Assembly: GCF_020536995.1 (NCBI RefSeq)
Contig: NC_068363.1
Location: 3,710,349 to 3,774,348 of the forward strand
Direction of reading: 5' to 3'
Source: Dreissena polymorpha
Lineage: Eukaryota; Mollusca; Bivalvia; Myida; Dreissenidae
Length of the DNA stretch: 64,000 nucleotides
Made by a program: the position numbers and the translations under genes
The notes under the pieces: model-generated
The model's database searches: none
Told to the model about the DNA's origin: nothing
What the model saw: the letters and a program-made list of their open reading frames with translations, nothing else
Shown here: in pieces, positions 23,851-37,300 of the stretch
Layout of the letters: each line of letters opens with the position of its first letter
Position numbering within the stretch: the first letter of the stretch is position 1

Positions 23851-26800
23851 GTAATTGTGCATCAACATCCGCATTACAACTAGAGTGTTAACATGGTTTT
23901 AATATAGTCATATTATGAAAACTGCTGCTACCCTGGCGGCCATGTTTTTCAACAAACCGTAATCACTTTCGAACTCAGCCAAGCTATCAATACAACAAAT
24001 CTTCGGACCAAGTTCCATGAAGATTGGGCTATAAATGTTACTTCTAGAGTGTTAACAAGGTTTCACTATAGCCATATAAGCAAAGCTGCCCCACCACCTG
24101 ACGGCCATATTTTTCAACATACCAAAACCATTTTCAAACTCAGCCTAGCTATCATAAAAATAAATGTTCAGACCAAGTTTCATGAAGATTGGACAATAAA
24201 TGTGACTCCTAGAGTGTTAACAAGGTTTAACTATAGCCATATAAGCAAAACTGCCCTGTCCCCTGGCGGCCATGTTTTTTTACCGATCCGAACCATTTTC
24301 AAACTCAATCGTCATATCCAGGAAACAAATGTTCTGACCAAATTTCATGAAGATTGGACCAAAAATGTGGCTTCTAGAGCGTTCACGTTTTCACTATATA
24401 CATATAGAGAAAACTGTTTTTTCACCGATCTGGACCATTTTCGAACTCGTCCGAGATATCAATGAAACCAATGTTTTGACCAAGTTTCATGATGATTGGG
24501 CAAAAATTGTGACTTCTAGAGTGTTCACAAGGTTTCTCTATAGCCATATAAGGAGTACTGCCCCGCCCCAGGCGGCCATGTTTTTCAATGGACCGAAACC
24601 ATTTTTGAACTCAACCAACATATCATTAAGACAAACATTTTGACAAAGTTACATGAAGATTGGGCATCAAATGTGACTTCTACAGTGTTCACAAGGTTTT
24701 TCTTTTTTTTGACCTAGTGACCTAGTTTTTGACCCAGTTTCGAACTCGGTCGAAGTATCATTGGGACAAATGCTCTGACCAAGTTTCATGAAGATCGGAC
24801 AATAAATGTGGCCTCTTGAGTGTTCACAAGCCAAATGTTGACAACGGACGCACACCCGTCTGTAGATCTGCCGTGGAATCATATGGAATTCTATGGAAAT
24901 CGTTAGATGGAATTCCGTGGAGTATTGGCACTAACTTTCCATCCGATTCCATGCAATCAATGGAAAAGTGAAAAAAAAACAGAAGGGGGACTTGATATGG
25001 GATGGAATTCCATAAAATGCTGTGGAATTCCATAGAATTCCGTGGCATTCCATATAATGCCGTGGAATTCCATAGAATGCCGTGGAATTCCATAGAATGC
25101 CGTGGAATTCCATAGAACGCCGTGGAATTCCATGGAACGCCGTGGAATTCCATGGAACGCCGTGGAATTCCATGGAATGCCGTGGAATTCCATGGAATGC
25201 CGTGGAATTCCATAGAATGCCGTGGAATTCCGTGAAAAGCTATGGAATTTAATAAAAAGCTGGAATAAAATAGAAAAAAAAACAGATTATAGATCAAAGG
25301 CATTTTATTGATTTTGAAAAACAAATGTGAATGTAACTAAAAGTTTCATCATAGAAGTTAAACAAGAACAAGATCTGGCATCAATCATTAACCACACACA
25401 TGCAGTCACAGTACATATTCAAAAATGAGTGGTTTTACATTTTCATAAAGTACCAACTCTCTTAACCACAGGCATGCATGCACACATTCAAAAACACATC
25501 CATAAACATGCACGCATATACAGGTGAGAACAGAAAAACTTATAAAAGGCACAATATAAAACATAGAAGTAGAATTTTACATTTCTCTTATGACAAGTAT
25601 ACTTCCTTTCTCACATATGTTCATAAACACACACAATTACATGCACACACACATCACGCACAATTGTTCTAGAGTTTTTTCTCATAAATTTTAACGTTCA
25701 ACAACTGTTCCTTATTAATTCTAGAACACTTTCAGTACGATTACAGAAGTTCAGTTCTAGTTGATGTGTTCCAGTACAATTCTTGAAAAGTTCCGAAGGT
25801 TAACTTCAAATATTTAAGTCTGAAACCAACTTTCTAGAAAACAAATTCCCATGCAGACAGCCAGTATTCAAGTACTGAGCATAGTTAATAATAATACATA
25901 ACAAATTAACAACTGTTGTAAATTTGTTATTTATTATACTATGCTCAGTACTGTTGAACACGGACTTAATTCAATTATCCAAGTTTCAAATTCCTAAATT
26001 AAAAAAAACAACAAATAAATTAAGACAAAAAACAAACACAAAATACAATTCACAAAATAAATAACTGGTCTTTTTTATACAAGAAGTAACCAAAATAAAA
26101 CATGTCACCAGCCACAGACTGCCAGGCTTAACACAGAGGCTAAAAATGTTTGTCCAAGTCTTCCACTGCCATTTTCCTTTTCTTCTGAGAATATTGAACA
26201 CCAGTCACTGCCTCCGGGTCCTTTTTGGTATGAGGTACATTGTATACTGCTCACATGTGCTCTACAGAATAAAAAATCATAAAAATGTCTAAAGCAAAGA
26301 GTTATTTACATTCAAACTAAAACAAGAGATTGCAAAGCAATATGGTCCCCTACCTGTTAAACTTCACTATTTTAAGTTTGTTAAATATATTTGTTGCCAT
26401 AGCAACCAGAATTCTTGCATTATAAACAACATGAAATGACGTGCAAAATGTCCTTATTGTCATCTGTTCATGTTTCAAGTTTCATGAAAAAATACTTAGA
26501 ACTTTTAAAGTTATCCCAGGATCCAGAAAAGTGTAAATGACTTAGACCAATATATTGAATTCCAAAAAGACAAAATACTTTCAGGTGGTTAACATTAAAT
26601 AATTTATCTAGCCCAGGGCATGACAATATTTACCATGAATTTGTGGCCCTGTAAGTCCTCTAGGTAAATGCGCTTAAAGAGCCGCTTTGCTGTTGGATTA
26701 TTTCCCTGCCAAACTCTGCAGTATCTTCCATCAACTGGTCAATGGTAATTAAAGCACATAATGAAAATGTATAGGAAACGTAATTCATGAATTGTTTTAA

Positions 26801-28331
26801 ATATTAAGTTGTTAAATGGTCTTTAGAAAGAGAACTAAAAACGAAGTGAATACATCGCAAAGCACTAAGCATAACTTAATTTGTTGGTATGATTAGTACA
26901 AATTTATTATTGCTATAATTAGAATGATGTGTTATTCTATTGGTATGAAAATGCACACTCAGATACCTAAAAACCAATTCCATTGGTTTAATTTTTTATT
27001 TACAAGCAAATACGTTGAATTGATATCCCCCGCCAACATGCTTCTGGACACATAAGTATTATATTTGACACTTAAACAAGCATTTTTTAAAGATACAAAG
27101 GGCCATAACCCCGTTTTTAACAGATGGTGTACAATTCCATTTGGCGGGCATCATCCTCTTATCCATATATATACTCGAACCAGGTTTCAATGAAATCCCC
27201 CAAAGCACTTCCAGGAGATGGCCTTGGACACACAAAAAGCATTTTTTCAAGATACAAAGGGCCATAACTCTGTTATTAACTAATGGTGTACAATGCCATT
27301 TGGCATGCATCATCCTCTTATCAATATACATACTCATACCAAGTTTCAGTGAAATCTGCCAAAGCACTTCCAAGATATGACTACGGACGGATGGAAAGAC
27401 GGACAGACGGAAGGATGGAAGGACGAACAGACAACGCCAAAATAATATCCCTCCGCCTATGGCGGGGGATAATAATAAACATTAACACCATTAATGAGCA
27501 TTGAGTGCTCAACATGCACAGTAAAAAACTTCCTTAGCCTGCAGTTCCATAACCTTGCATGATAAAATTCCGATACTACATTCAACGTTATTAATTTCTC
27601 CACATAGGTCTTATTACTTCCTTTTTCAACCTGCAAACTCCACTAAGTGAAAATTTGGGTGACAGCTGCTTTTAAACTAATATTTGCCATACTAAAACCT
27701 CAAATATCACATAAAAAGGTCTACAATAATGTCATAAGAAGATTAAATTTAAAGGAATATTTAGAAATAATAAAAATCACAAACCTTCAGTTGTTGTTCT
27801 ATTCCTAGACAGACTGCTCAAACACTGTATGCATCACTCTTTAGCAATATTTCATGTCACTTTCCAAATGATATAAATACATAAGTATTTTAAGAAAGTG
27901 TTTTTAATGGAAAAACTAATGACTCTTCTGTTTGTTAAATGTCTTTAACTTTATTTTAACAAGTTAAACCAGTACATTGTCCACCATGTTTCATGTTTCA
28001 ATCTAACAGGTAAACTTTCTGTATTTGAATTCAGCCAATTAGAAAAGGCTGTTATATCTTATAACCAATAGATTTGCAGCAAACATACCCAACATCTGAT
28101 GTACAACACATGCTTGGCTTATCAGATAGATTGTTATTTGACAACCTGGACTGGCTGAGTTTGATATTGAGAAAAAAACAGTGTGTATACCACTTGGACA
28201 GGGTTAAGGAATTTAAACTTGTAGAAATTGCTTTGAAAGTAACAACTACTCCTAGTTCTGCAGAACTACTACTTTAATTACTACAGCATCAACAACACCA
28301 CCACCAACAACAACAGCAACAATAACAGCAG

Positions 28332-28374
<43 letters not shown>

Positions 28375-31300
28375 TGCTACTACAGCAACAACTGCTACTA
28401 CTGCTACTTCTATTGCTACTACTATTGCTACAGAAACTGTTAATGCTACTACTTCTACTATGACTACTACCACCACAACCTCTACTGATATAAAAAACAC
28501 TACTGCTACTACATCAATTACTACAACAACAACACCTACAACAACAACAACTACTACTACTAATACAGCTACTACAACTACTACTACTACTGCTGCTGCT
28601 GCTGTCGCTACTATGAAGTCTATTTGGCTATTTGTAAGTGTAAGGTGTTCTATATGTGTTCTTATTCCCCATAAGAACTTTTGTAGAACTTACTGGTTTT
28701 TAAAGCGTTCTAGATGTGTTCTAGAACTACATTTTAAAACATTTTTAGAAATTTTTAACCATATTTTGTCCTTGAAATGTTCTAAAAATTGAAATTATTG
28801 GAACAGTTTCAGTCCTAAGCCATTTTCCACAAATGTTCTGGATTTATTCTAAAAAAACTGTTTTGGAACAATTCCAGAACATACGTTTTAGAACACAAAT
28901 ATGGAACAGTTCCAGAACTGTTCCAATTTCTAGAACAAATTTATAATTATCTTAATTGCATTTTCTTTTAAATACAAAATACATGATGCAAATAAATTCA
29001 TACATGTATTAAACTACAAATACATTTCAGACAACCAGCGAAAATTTTCTAAGTTATTTTCCATTGATTTCCATCCAAGAAAATGTATGAGTTATTTTCC
29101 ATAACGATTTCCGTTGAAAAAAATGGCTAAGTCCAACTTTCCATGGTGTTTTCCATACATTCCGTGGAAATGCATGGAATTTTAGTCAAGATTCCGTGGA
29201 ATTCCATAACAGCTTCAGATGGAAAATTGGCAAGTGGATGGAATTCCATCAAATTCCATGGATTTCCATCGATTTCCGTAGAATTCCATAACATTTTCTA
29301 TGGAATTCCATAGAAAAGTGCTAATGACTATGGCAGATCTACAGACGGGCAACGCACGACGGGTGATGGACAAAAGGCAATCACAATAGCTCACCATGAG
29401 CACGTTGTGCTCAGGTGAGCTAAAAACAAAGTCTGAACACTTCGAATCTCTCCAAAGTTGTATGATTTTAGAGTTCAAGAATTTTCACACAATTTTGCCA
29501 CTTTTTCTTGTCTCTTGAATGCTAATTTTGCAGGAATGGCACTGACAATACTTTATGTAGGATGAAATATTTACAGAATACTGAAATAAATAGTTGTACT
29601 GCAACTTTAACTAAAGCATCCTGCAACTTTTGCAATCAACATCAATTACCCTATTTCGGACACATTCAATTGCATGTAAGTTATCTGAATTCTGTGTAAC
29701 TTACAATGCCAGTCCTAGAATGCCCTTTAAGGGCAGCAAACCCCAGACAACTCCCAGCAGAACACCGAGGATCTGACGCAACCAGTAGATAACGTCCAGG
29801 AACTCATCCTGAAATTTTTTTAAAATCCACTCGTTAAAAAAGGTCTAAGGGCCGGTTTAGGCAGGGGTTTGTCTTTATATCTTCAAAGTCTTTTAACTTG
29901 CTGTCAACTCTCATAAGCCATACATGAATCATATCTAGAGGGAGAATGGCAGTAACATAATTTCATGACCAATCACCAAACAAAATATTGGGCTGGCCCA
30001 GGATGCCAAATTTGTAAACAGCACTCCACAAAAAAAAGCAAGCCAGCCTTGAGGCATCGTCTAAAATAACCAATCAACGTCTGTTGTGTTTCATACTTTT
30101 TTCTGACTCATGTTGCAGAATAACTTAAACAAAATTTCAAAGAGTGGCAATTAATTCCTCCCATAAGCCTACATAAGCAAAAACTTTGAATCCATGGTAA
30201 TATTAATGTGTACTGGACACAGGAATCAGAGAAGTAAGTGATTACATAATTGTATGAAATGTGTTATTGAATACATTTTGTCTGTACTTCACTGTGATTG
30301 AAATTACCACGTCACATAAGGTCACTATAAACTACATGTAATTTGGAAAGCCCTGCACTGGTTAATTTTAAACTGAGGTTGCTCAGATTCTCAGTTTCAT
30401 ATAAGTGGCCTTGTAATATTTTCTTGGTCTGAAGTAATTGTATAAAATGGTTTTCTCCTTTGGTTTAACTGCTAATTATGATGACTGAGTTTGTAAAAAA
30501 TATTGACTTGATATTAGTTTAAACCTATTTATTTTAGGTCCATTGCATCGAAAGCCTCAGGCTTATAGAAACGCTCTTGAGTCCGTTTCCTGGGCATATA
30601 ATCAGTACTTGGTGTCTTTGGGGAAGATCTAGGGAACACGATGATAGGGTGAATACCACAACTTTTCCGCTCACCGTCGAAATTTTATACTTCTGACAAG
30701 TGCACCGTATCCTTTTGACGAAAAGTAACATTTCGGACAAAGACAAATCCGGTAAGTTGGTGACAAAATGTTATATTATAAGACACTGAAAAATGATTGC
30801 CACTTGCGAAGCACTCCACCGAATTTCTGAACCAATATGTCGTCTATTTAAAAGTTTACCAGTCGTTTTATATTTAGCATGACTTTGAACAAGTGTTTAC
30901 AAAAAGTTGTGTCGCGCTCGACACCATTCGTACTTGTGAGAAAAAAGTAATAATCCGATTATTTTCGATGTTTCAGACCTGATGTGACAGACTTAAATCA
31001 TTGTATATATAAAAAGAACATGCCATACGAAGCTGTTTGTTTCAATATCTGTTAAAGGTATAATTTTGGTGAAAACATGCATCACTTACATAAAAATCGA
31101 TGCACCGCGCAACACTGATTATAATCACCGTATATATATTCAGTGTAACTGAAATTCGTGGCACCGCTAACTTCTGCACGTGGTTTTAAATGATAAGCTA
31201 TAACAAGCCATCGTGAGCTTAATTTATTTACGATAATCTTCCATTTATCAAAGTTACATGTCCCAAATTTTATCATGAAAATGATTACATGCTTGCACCA

Positions 31301-34300
31301 AAAAAGGTTTGTCGGGATCGATTGTCTTGCTTTCCATTACGTGGAGGGCACATGTTTAAGTCCCATGTTTCAATTTATCTTTATTGTTGTGGTATAATAC
31401 AATCATAATTGATAATTATTATTTATTGATTTCCGATTCATAATCCGTAAATGAAAAGATGTCAAGCTACGATTATAGAAAGGTATAGGCAAATGTTGGT
31501 GTAAAACTAACCGAAAGAAATAATAAATTAAGTTATCTATAGAGTGTGCATTGTGATGTTGCATTGGTTACATTTACTGAAATATGACTTTGGTGTTTTT
31601 TGCCAAAACCAACGGTATATACCAAATATGCTCTCGACTACTTAAATCAGAAAAAGGGGTTACAATTATAAAAAACAACTTTTTTGAGACTGTCTATAGA
31701 AGCGTGTGAGTGCACGTCTCCATAGATAAGACATTACAGCGCGGTTCGTTTTTACGAGATGTAAAGGGTTCGAATCATATATAGTTATTTCTGTCAAGTA
31801 TTAAAATAAATAAATTGAAACCCAAATATGTTCAAAGTACACTGTAATCTTGCTTTGAAACGGTTTGTACACTTGTTTACCATCGTGATTCAGTATGAAG
31901 CCATTATTTGACATTGTTTTAATAAATATTGTGCTTTATATTTGTTAACAATTATGACCCCAAACATGAATCTTAACACTTTTCCGTGAAATAATCTTTG
32001 CACAACTCTCCAGAATTTCATGGTGTCTTCTTTGTATGTCATCATTGAGGTTATCGGTAGACCGTTCCACCTGACAGCATCCAGAAACAATAGCAGAGCA
32101 ATTTTTGTCAGCGGAAACTTGTTGTCACATACCAAATTGATAAAGTTACAAAAGTCATAGCATAAATTTGCCGAGTGTAATTTTTGAAAGAAACCTGGTA
32201 ATAGATGTGTCACTTTTTCAGTCATGTTTTCTAAACTGCTATTTTCAAATAATTTCTTTAATGATGATCTTGCTTTCTTGGTTTTCCGTTTGTGTGTAGC
32301 ATTAACAATATTGTCATGGAAGGCTGGGCGGCACTGATCAGTTGGTGTCTCTGTGACATACGTCGAGCTGGTACATGTACATGCCGGTTGACGGTCGCCT
32401 GGAGATGCGCTGGTATCATATTCAGCACCGGGAGGAAAAAGGCTCCGTTTCTTGTTTTTTGGTTTGTTTAAACATACATTGGAACGTCTCTTCCATCTGA
32501 AAGAAAAAATATCAGAATAAAGCGGTGCCAAAAAATCACAAAGATGCGGTGCCTTTACGGACAGTGTTGAGCGGTGTCCATATTTCTATAATGTCAGTGT
32601 TGAGCGGTGCATACTTGCTAACACGTGTAAATGTAAAAATCACAGTTATATTCAATAAAGCATGTCATAATGTGTTGTAAATTGATTCTTCTACCATAAA
32701 ATACCGTTTAACAAAAAAATATTTCATTTAAAATGTTTAAAATCTGCAGAAAATACGATTTTTCGCGTCATGAAAGTCACTTCTTTCAAGACATGCTCAA
32801 ATTGTTTTTAAAGTTTTGAAGTTAAAAGCGACTCAATTTTGATGCGGTAAACGGCAATTATATGTAAAGTGTATACTTCGTTCGATGGAATATCTTTTTA
32901 TTATCAACTTACCTTCTATCTTGTTTTTTTTTCATTTCTGTACTCGCCAAAAAGGTTGAGGCCATGTTTTTGACAGAACGATACGGTGCGCTTGTCAAAA
33001 GTATAAAATTTCGACGGTGAGCGGAAAAATTGTGGTATTCGCCCTATCATCGTGGGGAACACTACCCGAGTGGGGATCGAACCCATGACCTCCCAATCAC
33101 TAGGCGGACACCTTATCCATTACACAACAGAAAACTTAAATATTGACTTGATTAAGAGGACATTAAGAAATTCTGTGGACTGACTTGAATATACATGAGG
33201 ATTTTCTGGCTTATATAATGCAAAGGGTACCAGGTCAACTTTACTAAACTCAAATAAACCGGAACACACTATGGTCAACTTGTGACATAATTATGCCAAT
33301 ACTGTCTATCCAACTCATACTCTTTTGAAATATACAATTTAAGACTTTACAGCATTATGAAAACAACTGAATAATGACGAGCCGAGAATAAATTCAATGT
33401 AGTTAACCAAAACATGTACACTCAGAGCTCCAGATAAGGGTCGTATTTTCGTAATTACGAATTATTTTCAAGTCTGTTACGTTTTTATTTTAAAATCTTG
33501 TCGTACCATTAAGAATTACAAAATCAAGTTACGAATATTATTATCATATCGGTTCGTATCGATTTTTATTGAGTTCTTTTCGTGTATTAAAGATCTTTTC
33601 GGTGCTTATATAAAATGGTTATCGGGTTTGTTTAACAAAGCGTATTTTTCCAATAAAAGCGGCGTGTACAGTCAATCTGTCAAAAAACAATGACGGCGCC
33701 CTGAGAGCGTCCTAAAAAACTGCAAAGCGTGCAAAAACACGCTTTTAACATATTGTACGCAAAGTGAGCCGAAGTTGAATGTTAAGAAAGACATTATAGA
33801 AAAGATCTTATACGATGTTGTATGTTCAGTTGCCGAAACAGTCGGAAAAAGCTAAAAAAAACGCGACACGACGGGTCCAAACTTAAACAAAAAAACATTG
33901 AACGAGTGGAAGGGACTATTCCTGTGGCCAATCGTTGAAAAGATTGAAGGGGAGACCAGGTTTTAATTGTGAAATATGTAAAAATTCATCGAAGGCATGC
34001 AATCTAAGCACCGTTTGGGCATATGAAGGTATTTGAAAAATAAAATTGTATAATACTGAATAGACACTGTTGAACTCGTTTAAATTAAGTTGCTAGTATG
34101 TTTATTTTGATTTTTTGCATGAAAATAACCATTATTATTTATTTAAGGTCATTTAGAAAAGTTAACAATTATTTTCCAAAACTTAGTAGTAACGTTAAGA
34201 ATAAAATTTCAGAGTTAAGAATTATTTTTGAAAATCTGGTAGAAACGTTAAGAATTTCACAGAACCTTCTCTGGAGCTCTGACACTAGAATACAATTTCG

Positions 34301-37300
34301 GTCCCATATGGGTTTCTTGTTGACTAAAAACTCTTACAGTACTTTGTGTGTCAAGTGTAAATTGATACATAATAAAATAAGGTAAAGAAAAACACCTATT
34401 TTATCAATCATCTTGTAAAATAAAGATAAGAGTAAAAACTATAATAATCATATAAGATATTTGAAATTCTTTAATATCTATCCCGTAATCGTTCATAGTT
34501 CATAGACGACACATAGTTACTAGCAATGTTCATTACTCTTAAATTACCGGTGTGTAGCCTATCATTCGATATCTCGTCAAGCGCGAATTGCCAAGATGAC
34601 GAGATTTGCATTAACTACCATTTTCTCGCGTCACGCATGGGACAAGTCGGTCCCTCTCTATTAATGTTTGTTTCTCTGCATAATCTAGGATAAAATATTC
34701 AACAACACCATATATCAGTTTCTAGTCCAATTTAATGTCTAACATAACTAATATTTCAGTTATACAAATACGTTGTGATTGCTACATGATTGTGTCTTTT
34801 CCCTTCTCGAAAAAGTGCACTAAATGCGCATTTAATGCGCATTAAATGCACATTAAATGCGCATTTAATGCGCATGTTATTGGCACCGTATTTTTTGCTT
34901 AACAAGTGCATTTTAATCTGTTAAAAAAAAACACTTTTTACTAGTGTGTTTATACATTTAATTGTATTTTTTTCCACGAAATAATACACTTAAGTGCGTT
35001 TATTATGATAATAAGTGCGCTTAAGTTTATTTTTAAGTGCATTTATACACTTGAGTGTATTTTAAGACATACAAATAATACACTTCATGGTCAAAGTAAA
35101 TTTTTTAAAGCGCATTAATACACTTGAGTGCATTTCCAGTCATTCAAATAATATACATTACAGAATTAAAAGCAAATTATTTAAGCGCATTAATACACTT
35201 GAGTGCATTTCCAGTCATACAAATAATACACTTATCAGTAACTAAAGTAATCTTTCAAGTGCATTAATACACTTGAGTGTATTTTAACTCATACAAATAA
35301 TACACTTCATGGAGTATTCAAAGTGAATTTTTGTAAGCGCATTAATACACTTGAGTGCATTTCCACTGATACAAATAATACACCTTACAAAATTGAAAGT
35401 GAATTTTTTTAAGCGCATTAATACACTTGAGTGCATTCCCGGTCATACAAATAATACACCTTACAATATTAAAAGTGAATTTTTAAGCGCATTTATACAC
35501 TTGAGTGCATTTTCAGTCATACAAATGATACACTTTTTGAAGTGTTGGAAGTGAATTTTTTAAGCGCATTATACGCTCAAGTGTACTTTTCATCACTTCA
35601 AATTAATATGCTTAAAAATTAACCAAATTAAAAAAAAATCCCAGCATTTTGAAGTCAGCATTCATTCTTTAAATGAAAGGTTAGTGTAAACACATACATA
35701 AAAAACAAAAAGTACAATTCAATAGATAAATTCACACTTTTATTAGAATGTTAAACCTTAAAAAACAAAAACAAATGTTACATATCTACATAAAAGAGAG
35801 GATTCAAACGGGCTATTGCCTATCTGGAATTAACAATTGAAAATATCAAGCTCATACCAGTGATTTTTCTCCCCTCTGATTATCGGTAACTGATTAACAG
35901 CCAAATACAGGTGGTTTCCACTTCAAAAATATTAAAGATTTCCCCTCCTTAAGCTGAAATGTTTTCCCTATCATTTACTAGATTTTTATATATTACATTA
36001 ATTCCAAATCCCTTTTTAATATGGACAAAAGCAGCACATTTAATTCAATCATATTCTGGATCCTAATATATGATAAATGAACAGTATTCATGAAATTTAT
36101 ATAAATCTATACCTTATTTTTAAGATCTTCCTTTTTTTGTTCATTATTGCGCTAAAACATGCCCTTCTGAGAGCCAGTACGTACAGGTTGTTTTGAATTT
36201 CCAAAGAAAATCACTGCATACATGCTGACAATATTTAGCAGCTTAGCCCCTGTCACTATATTTGTTGTTATACACTGTTCCTTACAAAGAATGCATTCAT
36301 AAACAACCCTTTATAGAGCACTTCACCAGCTGCATGATCAGGTCTGAATACTACTGTCATGGTCTGCGAGGCGCTTCTCGTGCATGATCTCATTTGAGAT
36401 CAGGTCCTGAAAGATATTTTATAATGTAAGTGTTAAATATTGCTGTTATGGTAATCTTGTTCAACAGTTGCTATAAATATCATAAATTTAAATCAAAACA
36501 AGTTTGTTGGCTTGTTTTTTTTTGTTTGTTTATTTTTGTAATTTTAATCTCGTGATCACATGTGACTTAACGCTTTTCATAAATAATTTAAAGAAATTAC
36601 GTTTGATAGAAAATACTGTTAATAAATGTGCTAATATATGTGGTCTCCTTTGGCTGTGTGGACTGGTCAGAAGTGTGACGTCTTTGAATTGCAATAACCT
36701 TTATTATATAGTTTTACCTCTCAACAAATCCATCTTTTCTTGGTCAAGGACAAGCTATAGGGCACGGTTTCCCACTCCTGTTCCCCTCAAGTTGGCCTGG
36801 TATACATTTCCATACATCAGGTAGTCCCCTTTCTGCTCCCTTTTTTGGCAAGCGATGATACACATTCTGTCCAATGGATCTTCCGATCAATGTAAATTTC
36901 ACCTTGAGGTTTAACCTTCAAATATAAAATATTAAAGTTCTGATTAAATATGGGGGAAAGAAATCTGTTCATTAATGACAAGAAATAGGTATAAATAAAT
37001 TTTAAGATGACAATAACCATAAAATACAGCCATAATAATTCAAATTGTGTTTTTTTCCTTAAAATTGCATTACATTTACTCATCCAGTTACATTTCCCAG
37101 TGACAATACATAAATATGATAATGATCATAATTAATTTAATTAAAAAGAGATGCAGAAATGAAAATACAAACCTGTTACAGCTGTTCTTCAGCATTCCAA
37201 AAAAACAAAAACGGCAGTTGTTGATCACTTTAACCACCCACTTTGAATCTTCTTTGCAACAAACTTATTGTTGATTTACACATTGTAGTAAATACACATT

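Larger units (their letters stand above)
25262..29035. mobile_element. Insert with TTCTAGAAC-rich flanks inside the minisatellite
   Basis: Separates the two halves of the GGAATTCC minisatellite. Toward each end it has arrays of TTCTAGAACA/GTTCCAGAAC (about 25670-25810 and 28640-28930). No coding gene recognised. It contains further repeats: 26321-26530, 27020-27472 and 28268-28610. Exact ends are uncertain. Confidence 0.4.
22436..29428. mobile_element. Composite Helentron/pearl-like element, interrupted
   Basis: The left boundary ACAAGAGGGCCATGGTGGCCC carries a hairpin and then CGCTCACCTGAG. The right boundary is CTCAGGTGAGCTAAAAAC, so CTCACCTGAG occurs as a subterminal inverted pair. Inside are tandem 120-base modules (23930-24835), a GGAATTCC minisatellite split in two (24862-25255 and 29040-29330) and a nested insert (about 25262-29035). 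Subterminal inverted repeats, a hairpin near one end and inner tandem modules are features of non-autonomous Helentrons and oyster pearl elements. Whether 22436 and 29428 belong to the same copy is inference. Confidence 0.4.
30514..33130 (-). mobile_element. tRNA-derived SINE, split by a transposon
   Basis: Two parts on the minus strand: the tRNA-like head at about 33060-33130 (GTGTCCGCCTAGTGATTGGG, then GGTTCGATCCCCACTCGGG), and the body and tail at 30514-30636. The related copy at 42640-42830 on the plus strand is unbroken and shows how the parts join. The break is the 30637-33054 element. The head resembles a tRNA with A and B boxes but has the body attached, so it is not a tRNA gene. Confidence 0.75.

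Noticed and set aside
24049-24643. 138- and 98-residue frames with repeated TKFHEDW
   Set aside because: Frames through a non-coding tandem-module repeat; each module varies with stops in other copies.
24824-25324. 166-residue and two overlapping frames rich in MEFHGIPWNS
   Set aside because: They are the translation of a 20-bp minisatellite that has no stop on the minus strand; no start context, splice sites or family.
28252-28792. Val/Ala-rich and Thr-rich frames
   Set aside because: Direct product of a trinucleotide repeat.
30637-33054. Calling this element RAG-like outright
   Set aside because: The end motif and duplication length fit Transib, but no RAG1 core residues could be found in the encoded protein.
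33060-33130. tRNA gene on the minus strand
   Set aside because: It has A and B boxes but is fused to SINE body sequence and matches the full SINE at 42640-42830.
34905-35600. Regularly spaced repeats resembling a CRISPR array
   Set aside because: Spacers are themselves repeated and AT-rich, units vary in length, and the setting is a eukaryotic transposon end.
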